Below are positions 6,640 to 8,119 of a DNA stretch of 8,119 nucleotides, piece by piece. The position numbers and the translations under genes were made by a program. Each line of letters starts with the position of its first letter. Positions within the stretch are counted from its first letter, which is position 1. Location of the stretch: the NCBI GenBank assembly GCA_028875335.1, contig JAPPEF010000095.1, positions 1 to 8,119 of the forward strand, in the 5' to 3' direction. This stretch comes from Gemmatimonadota bacterium. GTDB lineage: Bacteria; Latescibacterota; UBA2968; UBA8231. The notes below the pieces were generated by a model. It saw nothing but the letters and a program-made list of their open reading frames with translations, was not told where the DNA came from and ran no database searches.

Positions 6640-6667
6640 ACAATATCACTAATGATACTATTGTCAA
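6640..6667 (-). promoter_or_regulatory. Sigma70-like promoter of the hicB-type gene
   Basis: On the minus strand, a perfect TTGACA (6667-6662) is followed after 16 bases by TATTGT (6645-6640, four of six matches to TATAAT). Transcription would begin near 6632, about 20 bases before the ATG at 6613. The box lies just after the stop codon of the upstream minus-strand gene, in a short AT-rich patch of otherwise GC-rich DNA, so the antitoxin gene probably has its own promoter. Confidence 0.65.
6644..6657. promoter_or_regulatory. Inverted repeat, candidate HicB operator
   Basis: TATCA-CTAA-TGATA has perfect 5-base arms around a 4-base centre. It sits between the -35 and -10 boxes of the hicB promoter and touches the -10. 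A dimeric ribbon-helix-helix protein bound here would block RNA polymerase, matching the autorepression known for HicB proteins. The binding itself is inference. Confidence 0.5.
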
Positions 6668-6680
6668 GAGAGACTGTGCT

Positions 6681-8119
6681 TTACTCCGTCGGAATGACGA
6701 AATAAGGCGTCTGGATGCGCCAGTCTGGCCAGCGGGTGGCCCGGTCATCGTCGAAGAGGAACTCAAAGAACACCATCAGATCCCAAGCGGGATCAATGGA
6801 ATCGCTTGGAATCACCGCTCGATGCCCATCGCCGTCGGAGTGCATATCGACGCGGTCAAAGTCCAGAGCTTGATGGGCGATCCGGTGATAGCAGCGGACA
6901 GCGGACGGGATTGGAGATTCGCACCGGATGCGAAGCTCTAGGTCGCTCCCCGCCGTAGCACAGGTCGGAGGAGCGAAGGTCACCTCCGGCGGATCGAGAT
7001 GAATGTCGCCGCCGGAAAAAGGTCCGAGGTCGGCAACTGGGACCTCCAGCTGTTCCGCGATGAGTGCGTCGACGGCCGCCAGGTCGCGCTCGACCACAAC
7101 CAAGTCGTCCTTCCAGTGGCCCACGTGGCCTTTCTCGCGAAATCCGAAGACCAGATCGTCGCAGTAGACACCCTCAGCCGCCGCAGACAGCGCCGCCCAA
7201 TGGTCCTGTGCCCAGAGCAAGTGTTGTCGGACGGTGGCCAAGCGATGAACCTCACCAGCCTGACGGTGAAAGGCAAAATGGACGGCGGCCAGTTGACGAC
7301 AGGCATGGTACTCGGCCAGATGAGCAAGCAAGGTGAAGTCGAGGAGGGTATGACTCAACTCCGGTTCCGTCGAATCTCCACCGAGACCAGTTAACAGGCC
7401 GCGCACCCGATCAGCCAGCCGGCGCAGGTGATGGGCGACATGGGGCGGCGTCCATTTGCCGCAGAGCCGATTGCCCAAAGCGTCTTCCACGTACTCGTCA
7501 ATGCCGTAAAACCGGGTCGGGTCGCTGGGCTCGACCTGCGCATCCTTCGCCAAACTGCGACCGGCAAAGCGCTCAGGCCAGAAGGTCCAGAGGCTAGCCG
7601 AATGCTGCAACACCACGGTGAGCAGGGGCAGGATCTGACCGCCGATGCGATAGAGTTCTTCCACGGAAGCAGCGGCATTACCAAAGCGATGACGCAACTC
7701 CCGCTGCCAGACTTCAGAGGAAGCATCCGGGTCGTAACCCAAGTGACCAAACAACAAGTAAAACATCCAGTGACGCCGATGCTCCTCAGCGTGAAACCGG
7801 AAGGCGGGATCGGCGCTGGCTGACCACACCGGCTGCTCGTCGCGAACCCCTTTATTCGTCAGCGGCGCCATCACCTCAAAACCATCGCCGCCAAAAGTGC
7901 AGGAGCTAGCAAAACGCCGCACCCATTCGGGATCGGCCCACAGCAGCACGCGCTGGCTCCCCGCGCTCCACAGACGGTGGATCAACGCAAAGGAGCGGGG
8001 CTTGCGCAGCAGATCCCAGGTGCCGTAGCGACGATAATTTTTCTGATCGAACTGCTGAATGGCTGGCATGGGATAGGGCATGCCCAAATGCTCGCACCAG
8101 TGCTTGGTAGAAATCACCG
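6681..8119 (-). CDS. Large hydrolase-like protein with C-terminal beta-sandwich domain, 5' end outside window
   Basis: At least 479 codons read on the minus strand and end at TAA 6683-6681. The frame is open to the window edge and the first possible start there is a GTG at 8117, so the N-terminus is almost certainly missing. Counting from that GTG, QRVLLWADPEWVRRFA (55-70), GFEVMAPLTNKG (79-90), HWMFYLLFGHLGYDP (116-130), then EVWQRELRHRFG (135-146) and LPLLTVVLQHSASLWTFWPE (163-182) recall large proteins of uncultured Poribacteria/Planctomycetes-type lineages, often with an alpha-glucuronidase-like or other TIM-barrel portion. Residues about 230-360 are helical and Ala/His/Leu-rich. Residues about 375-476, with CYHRIAHQALDF and IDPAWDLMVFFEFLFDDD and the end QTPYFVIPTE, look like a separate beta-sandwich domain that recurs in those lineages. 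A role in carbohydrate breakdown is a reasonable inference; no catalytic residue can be assigned. The next gene downstream on this strand is the HicB-type gene, which has its own promoter. Confidence 0.65.
   Translation of the reverse strand, partial: VISTKHWCEHLGMPYPMPAIQQFDQKNYRRYGTWDLLRKPRSFALIHRLWSAGSQRVLLWADPEWVRRFASSCTFGGDGFEVMAPLTNKGVRDEQPVWSASADPAFRFHAEEHRRHWMFYLLFGHLGYDPDASSEVWQRELRHRFGNAAASVEELYRIGGQILPLLTVVLQHSASLWTFWPERFAGRSLAKDAQVEPSDPTRFYGIDEYVEDALGNRLCGKWTPPHVAHHLRRLADRVRGLLTGLGGDSTEPELSHTLLDFTLLAHLAEYHACRQLAAVHFAFHRQAGEVHRLATVRQHLLWAQDHWAALSAAAEGVYCDDLVFGFREKGHVGHWKDDLVVVERDLAAVDALIAEQLEVPVADLGPFSGGDIHLDPPEVTFAPPTCATAGSDLELRIRCESPIPSAVRCYHRIAHQALDFDRVDMHSDGDGHRAVIPSDSIDPAWDLMVFFEFLFDDDRATRWPDWRIQTPYFVIPTE

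Noticed and set aside
6999..7823. Two + strand open frames (6999-7394, 7428-7823) opposite the large minus-strand gene.
   Set aside because: Neither has a recognisable domain, and the minus-strand frame is continuous with family-like motifs across the whole region.

Overview
The window looks like a moderately GC-rich Gram-negative chromosome segment. An outer-membrane beta-barrel protein and a LolA-like periplasmic protein imply an outer membrane. It carries six complete or 3'-complete + and - strand genes plus two genes cut by the window edges. Two genes (4615-6237 and the one at 6681-8119) resemble poorly characterised sugar-hydrolase-like families that I associate with uncultured environmental lineages such as Poribacteria, Latescibacteria, Tectomicrobia/Entotheonella and Planctomycetes. 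That taxonomic hint rests on memory of family patterns, not on a search, and is weak.

Region 1 (1-2881, + strand) is a tightly overlapping operon: the C-terminal part of an RND/MMPL-type exporter, a LolA-like secreted protein, and an outer-membrane beta-barrel protein. Together they span inner membrane, periplasm and outer membrane, suggesting one envelope export or lipid/lipoprotein trafficking unit of unknown cargo. A 100-base gap follows, holding an imperfect stem-loop and then a strong Shine-Dalgarno.

Region 2 (2982-6237, + strand) is a second operon of three genes joined by two ATGA overlaps: an internally duplicated small alpha/beta-barrel-type protein, an RNase Z/arylsulfatase-like metallo-beta-lactamase hydrolase, and a TIM-barrel glycosidase-like protein. 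It is visibly richer in G+C than region 1. The combination looks like a small, uncharacterised cytoplasmic metabolic cassette, and it is my main candidate for something undescribed.

Region 3 (6287-8119, - strand) converges on region 2. It holds a HicB-family antitoxin with no HicA partner in view, with its own sigma70-like promoter and an inverted repeat between the -35 and -10 boxes. Upstream of it lies a large hydrolase-like protein whose 5' end is outside the window. There are no tRNA, rRNA, CRISPR or insertion-sequence features that I can support, and no gene-free stretch longer than about 100 bases.
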